A stretch of DNA of 11,041 bases from DASZMJ01 sp035551935 (GCA_035551935.1 DASZMJ010000173.1:1-11041); one strand, 5' to 3'. Numbered from the stretch's first letter, positions 1 to 7,218 are shown. Notes: generated by a model not told the origin, from the letters alone. Made by a program: numbers and translations.

Positions 1-1059
1 GGGGGGGGCTCCTGGGCCGTCGGGGCGGGGGGGATCGACGCGAGCGATCCGGCCCACCTCCGCGCGCATGTCGGCGGCGTCCCGATCACCGTCCTGCGCC
101 GGCCGCTCTGTCGGCTCGCCGGGCCCGACCCGCTCGAGGGGGCCGAGTTCCTCCGCCTCTTCGAGGCGACCCGGCGGCGGTTCCGGCCCGACGTCCTCGT
201 CACCTACGGCGGCGACCGGCTCACGCGCGAGATCCTCGCCCGGTCCCGCCGCGCGGGGATCGCGACCGTCTTCGCCCTCCACAACTTCCTCTACACCGAC
301 CGCACCCCCTTCGCCCACGCCGACGCCGTCGTCGTCCCCTCCCGGTTCGCCGCCGACGAGTACGCCCGCTCGATCGGCCAGCGATGCGAGGTCCTGCCGT
401 ACCCCGTCGACCCGGGGCGTGTCCGCGTCGCTCGCCGCCGCCCGCACTTCCTGACGTTCGTCAACCCCTGCCCCGGCAAGGGCCTCTACCCGTTCGCCCG
501 GATCGCCGACGAGCTGGGCCGCCTCCGGCCCGACATCCCGGTCCTTGTCGTCGAGAGCCGCGGCGCCGAGGCCGACCTGCTCGCTTGCGGGCTCGACCTC
601 CGCCGCCACCGGACCGTCCACGTCATGTCCCAGACCCCCGACCCCCGCGCCTTCTGGTCCGTGACGCGGGTCTGCCTGATGCCCTCGGTCTTCCGCGAGA
701 CGCTCGGCCTGGTGGCCGTCGAGGCGATGCTCAACGGCATCCCGGTCGTCGCCAGCGACCGCGGCGCCCTGCCCGAGACGCTCGGCCGGTCCGGCGTCCT
801 CCTCCCCTTGCCCGATCACCTCACCCCGGAGTCGCGGCACCTCCCGACGGCCGAGGAGATCGCCCCCTGGGTCGAGGCGATCGTCCGCCTCTGGGACACC
901 GCCGCCTCCGACGAGGGACACCGCCAGCGGGCGCTGGCCGAGGCCCGGCGGTGGGCGCCGGAGGCGCTGGAGCCCCGCTACGCCCGGTTCTTCGCCGGAT
1001 TGCGGCCCGGGTCCGGGCCGGAGGCCGCCGTCCATGGCGAGGCCGAAACCGGCCCGTGA
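1..1059 (+). CDS. GT4-type glycosyltransferase, 5' end outside the window
   Basis: Frame 1 is open from the window edge to the TGA at 1057-1059, giving 352 visible residues. The start lies to the left. GT4 enzymes usually have about 350-400 residues, so probably only a short N-terminal part is missing (inference). The acceptor-domain end shows HNFLYTDRTPFAHADAVVVP followed by SRFAADEYARS and LPYPVDPGRV, the usual 'sentinel serine / pro-asp' linker of GT-B enzymes. The donor domain opens with FVNPCPGKG (PGKG at visible residues 158-161). It contains FRETLGLVAVEAM then NGIPVVASDRGALPE, which holds the E-x7-E retaining motif (E233 and E241) that binds the nucleotide-sugar donor. The family role is retaining transfer of a sugar from an NDP-sugar to a glycan or lipid at the cytoplasmic side of the membrane. 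Donor and acceptor cannot be read from the sequence. The internal ATG at 625 is not the start, because conserved domain sequence continues well upstream of it. The right-hand neighbour is convergent. Confidence in the fold is high; the exact substrate is unknown. Confidence 0.9.
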   Translation, partial: GGGSWAVGAGGIDASDPAHLRAHVGGVPITVLRRPLCRLAGPDPLEGAEFLRLFEATRRRFRPDVLVTYGGDRLTREILARSRRAGIATVFALHNFLYTDRTPFAHADAVVVPSRFAADEYARSIGQRCEVLPYPVDPGRVRVARRRPHFLTFVNPCPGKGLYPFARIADELGRLRPDIPVLVVESRGAEADLLACGLDLRRHRTVHVMSQTPDPRAFWSVTRVCLMPSVFRETLGLVAVEAMLNGIPVVASDRGALPETLGRSGVLLPLPDHLTPESRHLPTAEEIAPWVEAIVRLWDTAASDEGHRQRALAEARRWAPEALEPRYARFFAGLRPGSGPEAAVHGEAETGP

Positions 1060-1186
1060 ACCGGATCGCCGATGGGCCAAGGGGCTACCCTCTCGGGTCG
1101 GGCGTCCGGCAGGACGGGGTCGCGCCGGACCGGCTTGTGCTCCTCCTCGACCCCGTCCGCGACCCGGCTCAAACTGTGTGTGAGAA

Positions 1187-1210
1187 GCCCCGGGGACCGG
1201 TCCCGGGGCC
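1187..1210. terminator. Candidate hairpin, possible terminator
   Basis: The sequence GCCCCGGGG-ACCGGT-CCCGGGGC is a near-perfect palindrome apart from one extra G in the left arm. It lies about 130 bp past the glycosyltransferase stop codon in a convergent gap. The stem is very GC-rich, but no U-tract follows on either strand. An intrinsic terminator is only a possibility; it could equally be a protein-binding palindrome. Confidence 0.3.
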
Positions 1211-1237
1211 GCGGGCGCAGGCGCCCATTGCTCCCGG

Positions 1238-1336
1238 CGAAACGAAGCCAATCCCGCCGGCCGTCCGACGAAACGAAGCCAATCCCCCGCCTGCGAAACG
1301 AAGCCAATCCCCGGCCGCCGAGACGAAGCCAATCCC
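1238..1336. repeat. Four direct copies of an 18-bp repeat
   Basis: The unit CGAAACGAAGCCAATCCC occurs at 1238-1255, 1269-1286 and 1294-1311 exactly. A fourth copy at 1319-1336 has one mismatch (CGAGA for CGAAA). Start-to-start distances are 31, 25 and 25 bp, and the spacers are GC-rich and 13, 7 and 7 bp long. The unit is clearly less GC-rich than its surroundings and has no internal dyad. Spacers this short rule out a CRISPR array. The cluster sits between two convergent genes, so it is probably not a promoter element for either. I recall similar short repeats being common in Isosphaeraceae genomes, but cannot verify this here. Function is unknown; a dispersed repeat family or an array of binding sites are both possible. 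Confidence 0.9.
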
Positions 1337-1484
1337 GATTCGTCCACACCCGTTCGGCTTGGCACACCGGCCCGCGCCCTCGTGCCGCACGCGGCCGCAC
1401 AAAGATGAACGAAAGGCGTCGCTCGGGTTCGGTCGGCGCGGGGCGACCGAGGGCCGGGGATCCCGGGGCTCCTCACACGGGTCC

Positions 1485-2714
1485 TCAGGGCGTGAGGCGT
1501 TTCCGGGCCTCCGTGACGGCCGAGCGGAGCAGGGGGTCGTCCGCCGACTCGGCGACCTTGGAGGCCTCGGAGAGCCGCGACGAGACGTCGACCTTGCGGC
1601 CGAGGCGACTTTCAAGATCAGCCGAGAGGAGCAGCAGCCGGACTCGCTCGGCCGGGGCATCGGCGTGGACTCGGGCCGAGCGGGCGAGGGCGTCGCGGAC
1701 CGTCGCCGCCGCGGTCGCGAGCGCGTCCTTGTCCTTCGCCAGCGATTGGGCCTTGGCAAGCACGACCAACGCGTCGATCGCCGACGACTCGTCGTCGGAC
1801 CCGAGGAAGCCGTCGCGGGCACGCTCGGCCTCGCGCGCGGAGGAGGCCGCGTCACCGAGGTCAAGGCGGACGGAGGCGAGATCGAGCCGGTCGCCGGCCT
1901 CGGACGCGATGTCGTTCAGCTTCGCGTGCAGCTCCGCCGCCTCTTCGAATAAGGCCGCCGCTCGACTGCGATCGCCCAGGCGATAGGCGACGTCGGCCAG
2001 GTGCCGCGTGGCCAGGGCGTCGTCGGCTTCGCGGGATTGGTCCCGATAGGCGTCCCGGGCATCCTGGAGCCTCATCAGGGCCGGGCCGAGCCGGCCGAGG
2101 TCGCGATCGACCAGCCCGAGGGCGAGCCAGGCGTTCGCCAGGCGCCGGGGGTCGTCGAGCTCGCGGGTGAGCGCGAGGGCACGGGCAGCATCCGGGAGTG
2201 CCCTCGCGGCCTCGCCCAGCGCGAGGCGGCCCTGGACGAGGCAGACCCGGGCGTCGCACTCGTGGTCGCGGTCAACGGCCTGTCCCAGCCTCGGCAGCGC
2301 CTTCTTCAGCGACTCGACCGCGTCGGCGGCCCGGCCGAGCCGGAGCTGGGCCTGCGCCGTCAGCAGGCCGTCGTAGCCCGCGAAGCCCGGGTCGTCGCGG
2401 CCTGCGTCGATCGCCATCGCCGCCTTGAAGGCGTCGATCGCCCCTTCGTCTTCCTTCAACCGTTCGAGGCAGCAGCCGACGCCGCGGTGGGCGTAGGCCT
2501 CGTACCGCGCGTCGCCGAGGGCCTTGCGCGATTCGGCCTCGGCACGGTAGAGCTTGAGCGCCGCGTCGAAACGGCCGGCCTTGAACAGCCTGTCGGCCTG
2601 CGCGGCCTGCGCCGAGGCCTCGCGCTCGATCCGGGAGCGGGAGGCGTCCTGGGCCCGCGCGAGCGACGCCGCGAGTAAGAGAATGACGAGGCCCGTCCCT
2701 GGTCTGCTCAACAT
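1485..2714 (-). CDS. Secreted TPR-like repeat protein
   Basis: This encodes 409 residues from the ATG at 2714. The frame is open 31 codons further upstream, but that extension would overlap the preceding gene. The chosen start has an AGGA 8 nt ahead and immediately gives a signal peptide: a short basic start, a hydrophobic core LVILLLAASLA (residues 9-19) and a likely cleavage site after ARA (residue 21). The mature part is almost all alpha-helical and rich in Ala, Leu, Asp and Arg. Repeated segments resemble tetratricopeptide helices, for example ADRLFKAGRFDAALKLYRAE, LKEDEGAIDAFKAAMAID, LRLGRAADAVESLKKALP and AYRLGDRSRAAALFEEAAEL. TPR arrays normally hold other proteins, so a periplasmic scaffold role is likely (inference). 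No catalytic motif is visible. It is the last gene of a minus-strand unit, 28 bp behind the second DUF4239-type gene, and may act with those membrane proteins. The repeat class is fairly sure; the role is unknown. Confidence 0.85.
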   Translation of the reverse strand: MLSRPGTGLVILLLAASLARAQDASRSRIEREASAQAAQADRLFKAGRFDAALKLYRAEAESRKALGDARYEAYAHRGVGCCLERLKEDEGAIDAFKAAMAIDAGRDDPGFAGYDGLLTAQAQLRLGRAADAVESLKKALPRLGQAVDRDHECDARVCLVQGRLALGEAARALPDAARALALTRELDDPRRLANAWLALGLVDRDLGRLGPALMRLQDARDAYRDQSREADDALATRHLADVAYRLGDRSRAAALFEEAAELHAKLNDIASEAGDRLDLASVRLDLGDAASSAREAERARDGFLGSDDESSAIDALVVLAKAQSLAKDKDALATAAATVRDALARSARVHADAPAERVRLLLLSADLESRLGRKVDVSSRLSEASKVAESADDPLLRSAVTEARKRLTP

Positions 2715-2722
2715 GGGATGAA

Positions 2723-2727
2723 TCCTA
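2723..2727 (-). promoter_or_regulatory. Ribosome binding site of the TPR-like gene
   Basis: The minus strand reads TAGGA, 8 nt before the ATG at 2714. It lies within the 28-bp gap after the upstream stop codon. It supports this start over the longer open frame beginning at 2807, and marks where the signal peptide begins. Confidence 0.55.
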
Positions 2728-2742
2728 CCCGACACGTTCCCT

Positions 2743-3534
2743 TCAGGGAGACGCCGCGCGCGCCACGGCCGGATGGTCGATGATCGACTTGGCGACGAGG
2801 AAGCCATCCGGGCTGACCTTGAGGTCCCCCGAGTAAGGGTAGCCGAACATGAGCACGAGGTAGATGTTGAGCGCGATGACGGTCGAGACCATCGACGTCA
2901 TGGCGAGCTGGGTCCGCCACTGGTTGAGCCGGAAGAAGTAGGTGAAGACGACGGTGATGACCCCGCCGCCGATCAGCACGACCCACTCGAGCGCGGGGAC
3001 GGCGTTGACGCCCCGGCTCGTCCGCTGCCGCCGCGAGTTCCAGAGCTCGCCGGCCGCGGTGAGCATCTCGGCGTAGATCGCCTGCTCCCGCTCGCCCTTC
3101 GGCTCGAACGACGTCACCGTGGTGATCAGACGCACCGCCACAGAGCGTGCCTCGGGGGCGTGCTGGCCCTTGTCCATGACCGGCCACTCGTCGTCGACGA
3201 CGCGGTCGGCATACTCGGAGGCACTCGCCTGGATCTGGCCCCGCGCCTCGGGCCGCAGTCCGTTCGAGAGCATGATGAGGTTCGCCAGGGCGCTGGCCTC
3301 GCTGGCGGTCGTCCGCGACGCCTCGTGGAACCGGTCCATCGCCTCGACCACGATCAGGCCGAGGATCACGGCGTACATCGTCCCGACCACCTGGAAGAGC
3401 GACCCGCCGACGTCGTGGTCGGTGAGATGGCCCGTCGACCGCAGGACGCGGCGCACGGCGACCAGGCCGAGGATCGTCAGGATGTCCGTGGCGACGACCA
3501 GCACCACTCCCGAGAGATAGGAATCGATTTTCAT
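2743..3534 (-). CDS. DUF4239-type four-helix membrane protein, copy B
   Basis: This encodes 263 residues from the ATG at 3534. A GGGGAGG tract lies just upstream (close spacing, about 2-5 nt). An ATG at 3579 in the same frame would add 15 residues, but the paralogue begins at the matching KIDSY..SG point, so the shorter form is preferred. There are two N-terminal hydrophobic helices (about 9-28 and 44-63, the latter containing GTMYAVILGLIVVEAMDRF). A soluble helical middle of about 115 residues follows, then two C-terminal helices (about 182-201 and 209-230) ending in LMFGYPYSGDLKVSPDGF. The 2+2 layout with a G-x-x-YAVILG segment and a late P-x-SG-x-x-x-VSP motif fits the DUF4239 (bestrophin-like) family, whose biochemical activity is not established. 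It lies 64 bp behind copy A and 28 bp ahead of the TPR gene, so the three are probably co-transcribed. No pore or catalytic residue can be assigned. Confidence 0.85.
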   Translation of the reverse strand: MKIDSYLSGVVLVVATDILTILGLVAVRRVLRSTGHLTDHDVGGSLFQVVGTMYAVILGLIVVEAMDRFHEASRTTASEASALANLIMLSNGLRPEARGQIQASASEYADRVVDDEWPVMDKGQHAPEARSVAVRLITTVTSFEPKGEREQAIYAEMLTAAGELWNSRRQRTSRGVNAVPALEWVVLIGGGVITVVFTYFFRLNQWRTQLAMTSMVSTVIALNIYLVLMFGYPYSGDLKVSPDGFLVAKSIIDHPAVARAASP

Positions 3535-3598
3535 GGCCTCCCCTGGGGATGTGGTTCGCCTGGCTGGAGCGTAGCACATCCTCGCCGCCGGGGCATGC

Positions 3599-4408
3599 TC
3601 AGCGCGCCATCGCCGTCGACGGGGCGGCCGCGCGGTGGCTGATGATCGCCTGGGCGACGTCGAAGCTGTCGCAGCTCACCTTGACGTCGCCCGAGAACGG
3701 GTAGCCGAACATCAGGATCAGGTAGAGGTTCAGCGCGATGATCGTGGCGACCAGCGAGGTCATCGCGACCTGGATCCGCAGGTGATCGAGCCGGAAGAAG
3801 AACGTGAAGATCACGGTGATCATGCCGCCGGCGACGAGGACGAACCACTCGAGGCCGGGGACGCCATGCGTCGCGGTCACGACCCGGATGCGGCGGTTGT
3901 TCCAGAACTCCTCGATCGAGTCCAGCGCCGCCTCGTACACCGCCTGCTCGCGCCCGGTCTTCGGTTCGAAGTCGCCGACGGCGTCGATCAGTTGGAGGGC
4001 GGTGGATTGGGCCTCGGGGCTGAACTTGCCGTCGTCGAGCAGGGGCCACTCGGCGGTCTTCACGAGGTCGGCGTAGGCGATCGCCAGCCCCTGCACCCGG
4101 TCGCGCCGATCGGGCGGGAGCTGATGCGAGAGCAGGACGATGTTGGCCAGGGCGTTGGATTCCTGCTCGGTCGTCAGTCGGCCGAACTGGAACTTCGCCA
4201 GCGAGTCGACGACGATCAGCCCGAGGATCACCGCGTACATCGTCCCCACGACCGACAGAAGGAACCCGCCGACCTCGTGGTGCGAGATCAGGTCGAGCCG
4301 CCTGAGCAGCCGCCGCGACGCCAGCAGCCCGACCAGCGCGATCGTGTTCGCGGTCGCGACGAGCAGGAAGCCCGAGAAATACGAGTCGATCTTCCAGGGG
4401 ACGTGCAT
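3599..4408 (-). CDS. DUF4239-type four-helix membrane protein, copy A
   Basis: This encodes 269 residues from the ATG at 4408; no good Shine-Dalgarno sequence precedes it. It aligns with copy B end to end, with roughly half the residues identical by eye. The best matches are KIDSY.SG at the N-terminus, VVGTMYAVILGLIVV (residues 53-67), FEPK..REQA.YE in the middle, LEWFVLVAGGMITVIFTFFF (186-205) and LMFGYPFSGDVKVS (232-245). Predicted membrane helices are at about 12-30, 48-67, 186-205 and 213-234. It is the first gene of a likely three-gene unit with a TATAAT box 65 bp upstream. Two adjacent, diverged family members suggest either a hetero-oligomer or sub-functionalised copies after tandem duplication (inference). 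Transport or channel activity is sometimes suggested for bestrophin-like proteins but is not shown by anything here. Confidence 0.85.
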   Translation of the reverse strand: MHVPWKIDSYFSGFLLVATANTIALVGLLASRRLLRRLDLISHHEVGGFLLSVVGTMYAVILGLIVVDSLAKFQFGRLTTEQESNALANIVLLSHQLPPDRRDRVQGLAIAYADLVKTAEWPLLDDGKFSPEAQSTALQLIDAVGDFEPKTGREQAVYEAALDSIEEFWNNRRIRVVTATHGVPGLEWFVLVAGGMITVIFTFFFRLDHLRIQVAMTSLVATIIALNLYLILMFGYPFSGDVKVSCDSFDVAQAIISHRAAAPSTAMAR

Positions 4409-4441
4409 CGGCGTCGGGCATCGGGAAGGTTTTGTGGATCT

Positions 4442-4460
4442 CGGGCCCGATCTCGGCCCG
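4442..4460 (-). other. Small inverted repeat in the putative leader of DUF4239 copy A
   Basis: The arms CGGGCC (4442-4447) and GGCCCG (4455-4460) flank a 7-nt loop. If the TATAAT just upstream is used, this hairpin would lie near the 5' end of the transcript, about 34 nt before the ATG. It could stabilise the leader or bind a regulator. It could also be chance in such GC-rich DNA. Confidence 0.25.
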
Positions 4461-4473
4461 GCTCTTCAGGGCG

Positions 4474-4479
4474 ATTATA
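4474..4479 (-). promoter_or_regulatory. Candidate -10 box of the DUF4239/TPR unit
   Basis: The minus strand carries a perfect TATAAT, which stands out in DNA this GC-rich. It lies between the transporter's stop codon (4570) and the ATG at 4408 and would give a leader of roughly 60 nt. No TTGACA-like -35 is visible at 16-18 bp, so it may be activator-dependent, use another sigma factor, or be chance. If real, it gives the three downstream genes their own transcription, separate from the transporter. Confidence 0.45.
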
Positions 4480-4569
4480 GGCTGCGCTCCCCTTGCCCGC
4501 CTCAGAAATCGGGGCGCGCTGCATGAAGATCGCGTTATGAGCTGCCGCCGTGCGCCCACCGACCGTCGC

Positions 4570-6954
4570 TCACGGCGCCGGCGCCGTCGACTCCTCGACG
4601 ACCTCGGGCTCGGCCATCCTCTTCCGCATCCGTTCGAGCGTCCGGTGCCAGAGCACGACGAACGCCGGCACGAGGATCGGCCGGACGATGAACGTGTCGA
4701 GCAGGACGCCGAGTCCCAGCGCGAAGCCGAGTTCCCGGAGCGCGGTGAGGCTGCCGGTGAGCATCGAGCCGAGCGTGCCGCCCATGATCAGGCCGCACGA
4801 GCTGATGATCCCGCCCGTGTGCGCCACGGCCCGCCGCGTGCCCTCGATCGGGCCGTGCTTCTTCTCCTCCTCGAGCACGCGGGCCATGAGGAAGATGTTG
4901 TAGTCCTCGCCGATCGCCACGAGGATCACGAAGAGGAAGAAGCCGACCTTCCAGTCGAGCCCGCCCCACGGCTCGGGGCCGGTGTGCATGGCGCGGAAGA
5001 CCAGGTCGGTGATCCCAAGCGAGGCGAGATAACCAAAGACAACCGTCGCGATCAAATACAGACAGACGAACGGGCGGCGGATCAGAAAGAGGAGGATGAC
5101 GTAGACGCCCACGGTGACGAGGACGTACATCCGCCGCTGGTCGCGGGTGGTGACGTCGCGGAGGTCGTCGACCATCGCCGTCGACCCGGCCGTGCCGATG
5201 GTCGTCGCGCCGGCAAGCGGGCCGCCGGGCCTCGTCGCGTCGGAGACCGCCTGGCGGACGCGGTCGAGCGTGGTCATCCCCTCGTCCGAGAACGGATCGG
5301 AACGGAACACGACGTCGATCCGGGTGATGTGGTCCTTGTCGCGCGGGTCGGCGGGCGCGACGCCGACGTACCGAGGGTCGGCCAGGGGTCGTGCGGTGAT
5401 TTCGAGCATCCGCTGCTGGAAGCTCGCATTCGGATCGGCCGGCTTGCCCAGCGGCTGCGAGACCGAGCGGACCTCGGCGACGTTCGGGAAGGGTATGAGG
5501 ATGCGGCTCATCCTGTCGATCGCGTTGCGGCCCTCCTCGGAGCGGAAATTCAGCCCGGGGTGCTCGACGAGCACGGTCGCCGGGGCGAGCTCTCCGGCGG
5601 GGAAGTAGCGCTCGACCATATGCGCGCCGCGGACGCTCATCTGGTCGGGGTTCAGGTCGGAGAGCTGGCTGTAGTTCTCCTTCGTCCGGGCGCCGAAGAC
5701 GGCGAACGGCGTCAGCGCGAGGATCGAGACGACCAGGATCATCCCCGGCCTGTCGACCACGCGCGTCGCCACCCAGCTCCAGAAGCCCGACATGGGCGAC
5801 TGCTCGAGCATATCCTCCTCGACGTCGTGACCCGAGACGTGGTGCGGCGGCTTGAACGGGAAGAAGACCGCGCCGCGGAGCCAGTGGAGCAGGACGGGGG
5901 CCAATGTCAGCGACGCGACCAGGCCGATCACCAGGCTCAGCGCGATCGCCGGGCCGGTGTACTGGATCTTGGCGAAGCTGGAGAACCAGAGCATCCCCAG
6001 GCCGATGACGACCGTCCCCGCGCTGGCGACCAGCGCCCCGCCGACCTGCTCGATCGCCTCGCGGAGCGCCGAGACCTGGCTCCGGCCGCGGGCCAATTCT
6101 TCGCGATAGCGGGCGATCAGGAACAGGCAGTAATCCGTCCCCGCGCCGAAGAGGACGACGATCACGAAGATGTTCGTGATGTTGATGACCTGGAAGTGCA
6201 GCCCCGGCAGTCGGGTCAGCAGGGCGATCCCCATCAGCGACGTCCAGACCGACAGGGCGATCGTCACCAGCGGGATCAGCGCGAGCAGGGGCGAGCGATA
6301 CACAATAAGGAGGATGGCGACGACCAGCGCGATGGTGGCAGTCGTCGTGTTATGCATGCTCTCGATCGAGGCCCGGTTCATGTCGCGTCCGACGGCGGCC
6401 GAGCCGGTGATGCCGAGGGCCAGCCCCTCGGGGGCGTTGGGCCGAACAGCCTCGACCGCCTGGACGATCTTCTCGACGGCCAGGCGCGACTGCTTGGCGA
6501 TGTACGTCCCCTTGAGCAGGACCACGACCAGCGTCGCCTGGCCCGACCCGTCGCGGGGGGTGCTGACGAGCCGCGGCCCGATCACGAGCGCGCGGTGGTC
6601 GAGGACCTGGCGGATGCCCAGGTCGGGGTCCTTCGCGTTGACCAGGGCGCCGAGCGACGCCGAGAGGCGGTCGACGAAGGCGAAGTCGCCCTTCTCGCCC
6701 CGGGTCAGCTTGCCGTCGGCCCGCTCGGCGATGACGACGACCTGCGAGCTCGAGACGTCGTTGGGGAACCCGCGCTGGAGGAGCTTCTGCCCGACGACCG
6801 TGGGCGAGCCGGGGGGGAAGAAGCTGACGTCATCGTCGCGGCTGACCGACTCGAGCTTGGGCGAGACGGCCATCAGGAGCGCCGCGAACGCCCCCCAGCC
6901 CACCAGGAACACCCAGGCCCGCCGCTCGACGATCTTGGCGATCAGGGAGAACAT
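4570..6954 (-). CDS. MMPL-family RND transporter
   Basis: This encodes 794 residues in two similar halves, the normal layout and about the normal length for MMPL (MmpL/YdfJ-like) inner-membrane exporters driven by the proton gradient. The start MFSLIAKIVERRAWVFLVGW at the ATG at 6954 matches the usual family N-terminus: a short amphipathic stretch running into TM1. A large extracytoplasmic loop follows (about 35-200), then a helix cluster at about 203-357 and a cytoplasmic linker (about 358-400). The second half has a helix near 403-420, a loop (about 421-605) and helices at about 606-770. Both central proton-relay pairs are present: GAGTDYCLFLIARYREE (D274, Y275) and GEDYNIFLMARVLEEEKK (D684, Y685). 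These correspond to the Asp-Tyr pairs of MmpL3. Family substrates are lipids, glycolipids, hopanoids or drugs; nothing here identifies which. The C-terminal tail is short and acidic. No membrane-fusion or outer-membrane partner gene is visible nearby. The next gene in the same direction starts 161 bp downstream and may have its own promoter. Confidence 0.95.
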   Translation of the reverse strand: MFSLIAKIVERRAWVFLVGWGAFAALLMAVSPKLESVSRDDDVSFFPPGSPTVVGQKLLQRGFPNDVSSSQVVVIAERADGKLTRGEKGDFAFVDRLSASLGALVNAKDPDLGIRQVLDHRALVIGPRLVSTPRDGSGQATLVVVLLKGTYIAKQSRLAVEKIVQAVEAVRPNAPEGLALGITGSAAVGRDMNRASIESMHNTTTATIALVVAILLIVYRSPLLALIPLVTIALSVWTSLMGIALLTRLPGLHFQVINITNIFVIVVLFGAGTDYCLFLIARYREELARGRSQVSALREAIEQVGGALVASAGTVVIGLGMLWFSSFAKIQYTGPAIALSLVIGLVASLTLAPVLLHWLRGAVFFPFKPPHHVSGHDVEEDMLEQSPMSGFWSWVATRVVDRPGMILVVSILALTPFAVFGARTKENYSQLSDLNPDQMSVRGAHMVERYFPAGELAPATVLVEHPGLNFRSEEGRNAIDRMSRILIPFPNVAEVRSVSQPLGKPADPNASFQQRMLEITARPLADPRYVGVAPADPRDKDHITRIDVVFRSDPFSDEGMTTLDRVRQAVSDATRPGGPLAGATTIGTAGSTAMVDDLRDVTTRDQRRMYVLVTVGVYVILLFLIRRPFVCLYLIATVVFGYLASLGITDLVFRAMHTGPEPWGGLDWKVGFFLFVILVAIGEDYNIFLMARVLEEEKKHGPIEGTRRAVAHTGGIISSCGLIMGGTLGSMLTGSLTALRELGFALGLGVLLDTFIVRPILVPAFVVLWHRTLERMRKRMAEPEVVEESTAPAP

Positions 6955-7063
6955 GAGGCGGCTTGCATCCGTGGAGGATCGATCGGCCGGACGCGGCCCG
7001 GCGTGCCGCCGGCATCAAGGGGGGTGGGGCGCGCCATCGAGCCAGCACAGGGCGTACCGTCGC

Positions 7064-7093
7064 ACGATAAGGCATATCTCTCGCCTCTGTCAA
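7064..7093 (-). promoter_or_regulatory. Candidate sigma-70-type promoter of the MMPL gene
   Basis: On the minus strand a perfect TTGACA (7093-7088) is followed after 18 bp by TATCGT (7069-7064), a four-of-six match to TATAAT. Transcription would begin near 7057, giving a leader of about 100 nt. The position, in an AT-richer patch upstream of the transporter, supports it. Planctomycete promoters are poorly described, so this is a consensus-based guess. Confidence 0.45.
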
Positions 7094-7111
7094 AGCCAAT
7101 CGCCGCCGCCG

Positions 7112-7128
7112 CTCGGGGAGGGCCCGAG
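7112..7128. other. Perfect inverted repeat in the divergent promoter region
   Basis: The arms CTCGGG (7112-7117) and CCCGAG (7123-7128) flank the 5-nt loop GAGGG. It sits about 18 bp upstream of the TTGACA element of the transporter promoter. It could be an operator for a regulator of one or both divergent genes, or a short RNA hairpin. Chance is also possible in GC-rich sequence. Confidence 0.3.
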
Positions 7129-7204
7129 AGTATCGGAACGGAGACAGGCGACGATCTTTCCGAGTTTTTCACGGATTCTGCGTCGGCTTTCCTGTCCGGC
7201 TGCG

Positions 7205-7210
7205 TATGAT
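7205..7210 (+). promoter_or_regulatory. Candidate -10 box of the small rightward gene
   Basis: TATGAT, a five-of-six match to TATAAT, lies within TATGATAAT about 70 bp before the GTG start at 7278. No recognisable -35 is found at 16-18 bp upstream. Transcription would begin near 7217, right at the start of an inverted repeat. Confidence 0.35.
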
Positions 7211-7218
7211 AATGGGAA

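Larger units (their letters stand above)
1060..1484. other. Convergent intergenic region, 425 bp
   Basis: This gap lies between the 3' ends of the glycosyltransferase (plus) and the TPR-like gene (minus). No convincing gene is visible; the open frames crossing it are low-complexity Arg/Pro/Ser translations. It holds a 7-bp inverted repeat with a 13-nt loop (1104-1110 / 1124-1130), a G+C palindrome around ACCGGT (1187-1210), four copies of an 18-bp direct repeat (1238-1336), and a smaller imperfect palindrome around GGGGATCCC (about 1451-1471) just beyond the TPR gene's stop codon. The hairpins could end transcription from either side, but none is followed by a T-run. Confidence 0.6.

Noticed and set aside
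1238..1336. CRISPR array
   Set aside because: The repeats are only 18 bp with spacers of 7-13 bp, far too short, and no cas genes are nearby.
384..1952. A 522-codon plus-strand frame spanning the glycosyltransferase end, the gap and the TPR gene
   Set aside because: It is low-complexity Pro/Arg/Gly sequence that crosses two real genes in wrong frames and an intergenic repeat cluster.
2715..2807. Longer N-terminus for the TPR-like protein (start at 2807)
   Set aside because: It would overlap the upstream gene by 65 bp and bury the signal peptide. The ATG at 2714 has its own ribosome site.
3535..3579. Start of DUF4239 copy B at 3579
   Set aside because: It would add 15 residues not matched in the paralogue, which begins near KIDSY. 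The purine-rich GGGGAGG lies before 3534 instead.
3531..4559. A 342-codon minus-strand frame overlapping DUF4239 copy A
   Set aside because: It is out of frame with the conserved membrane protein and has Arg/Pro/Gly-rich composition without domains.
7090..7104. A fifth copy of the 18-bp repeat (CAAAGCCAATCGCC)
   Set aside because: Only the AAGCCAATC core matches. This could be chance, and it overlaps the candidate TTGACA element.
4432..7209. A 925-codon open frame on the plus strand across the transporter gene
   Set aside because: Its translation is rich in Arg, Asp, Glu and His with no domain. It is the antisense shadow of a clear MMPL gene in high-GC DNA.
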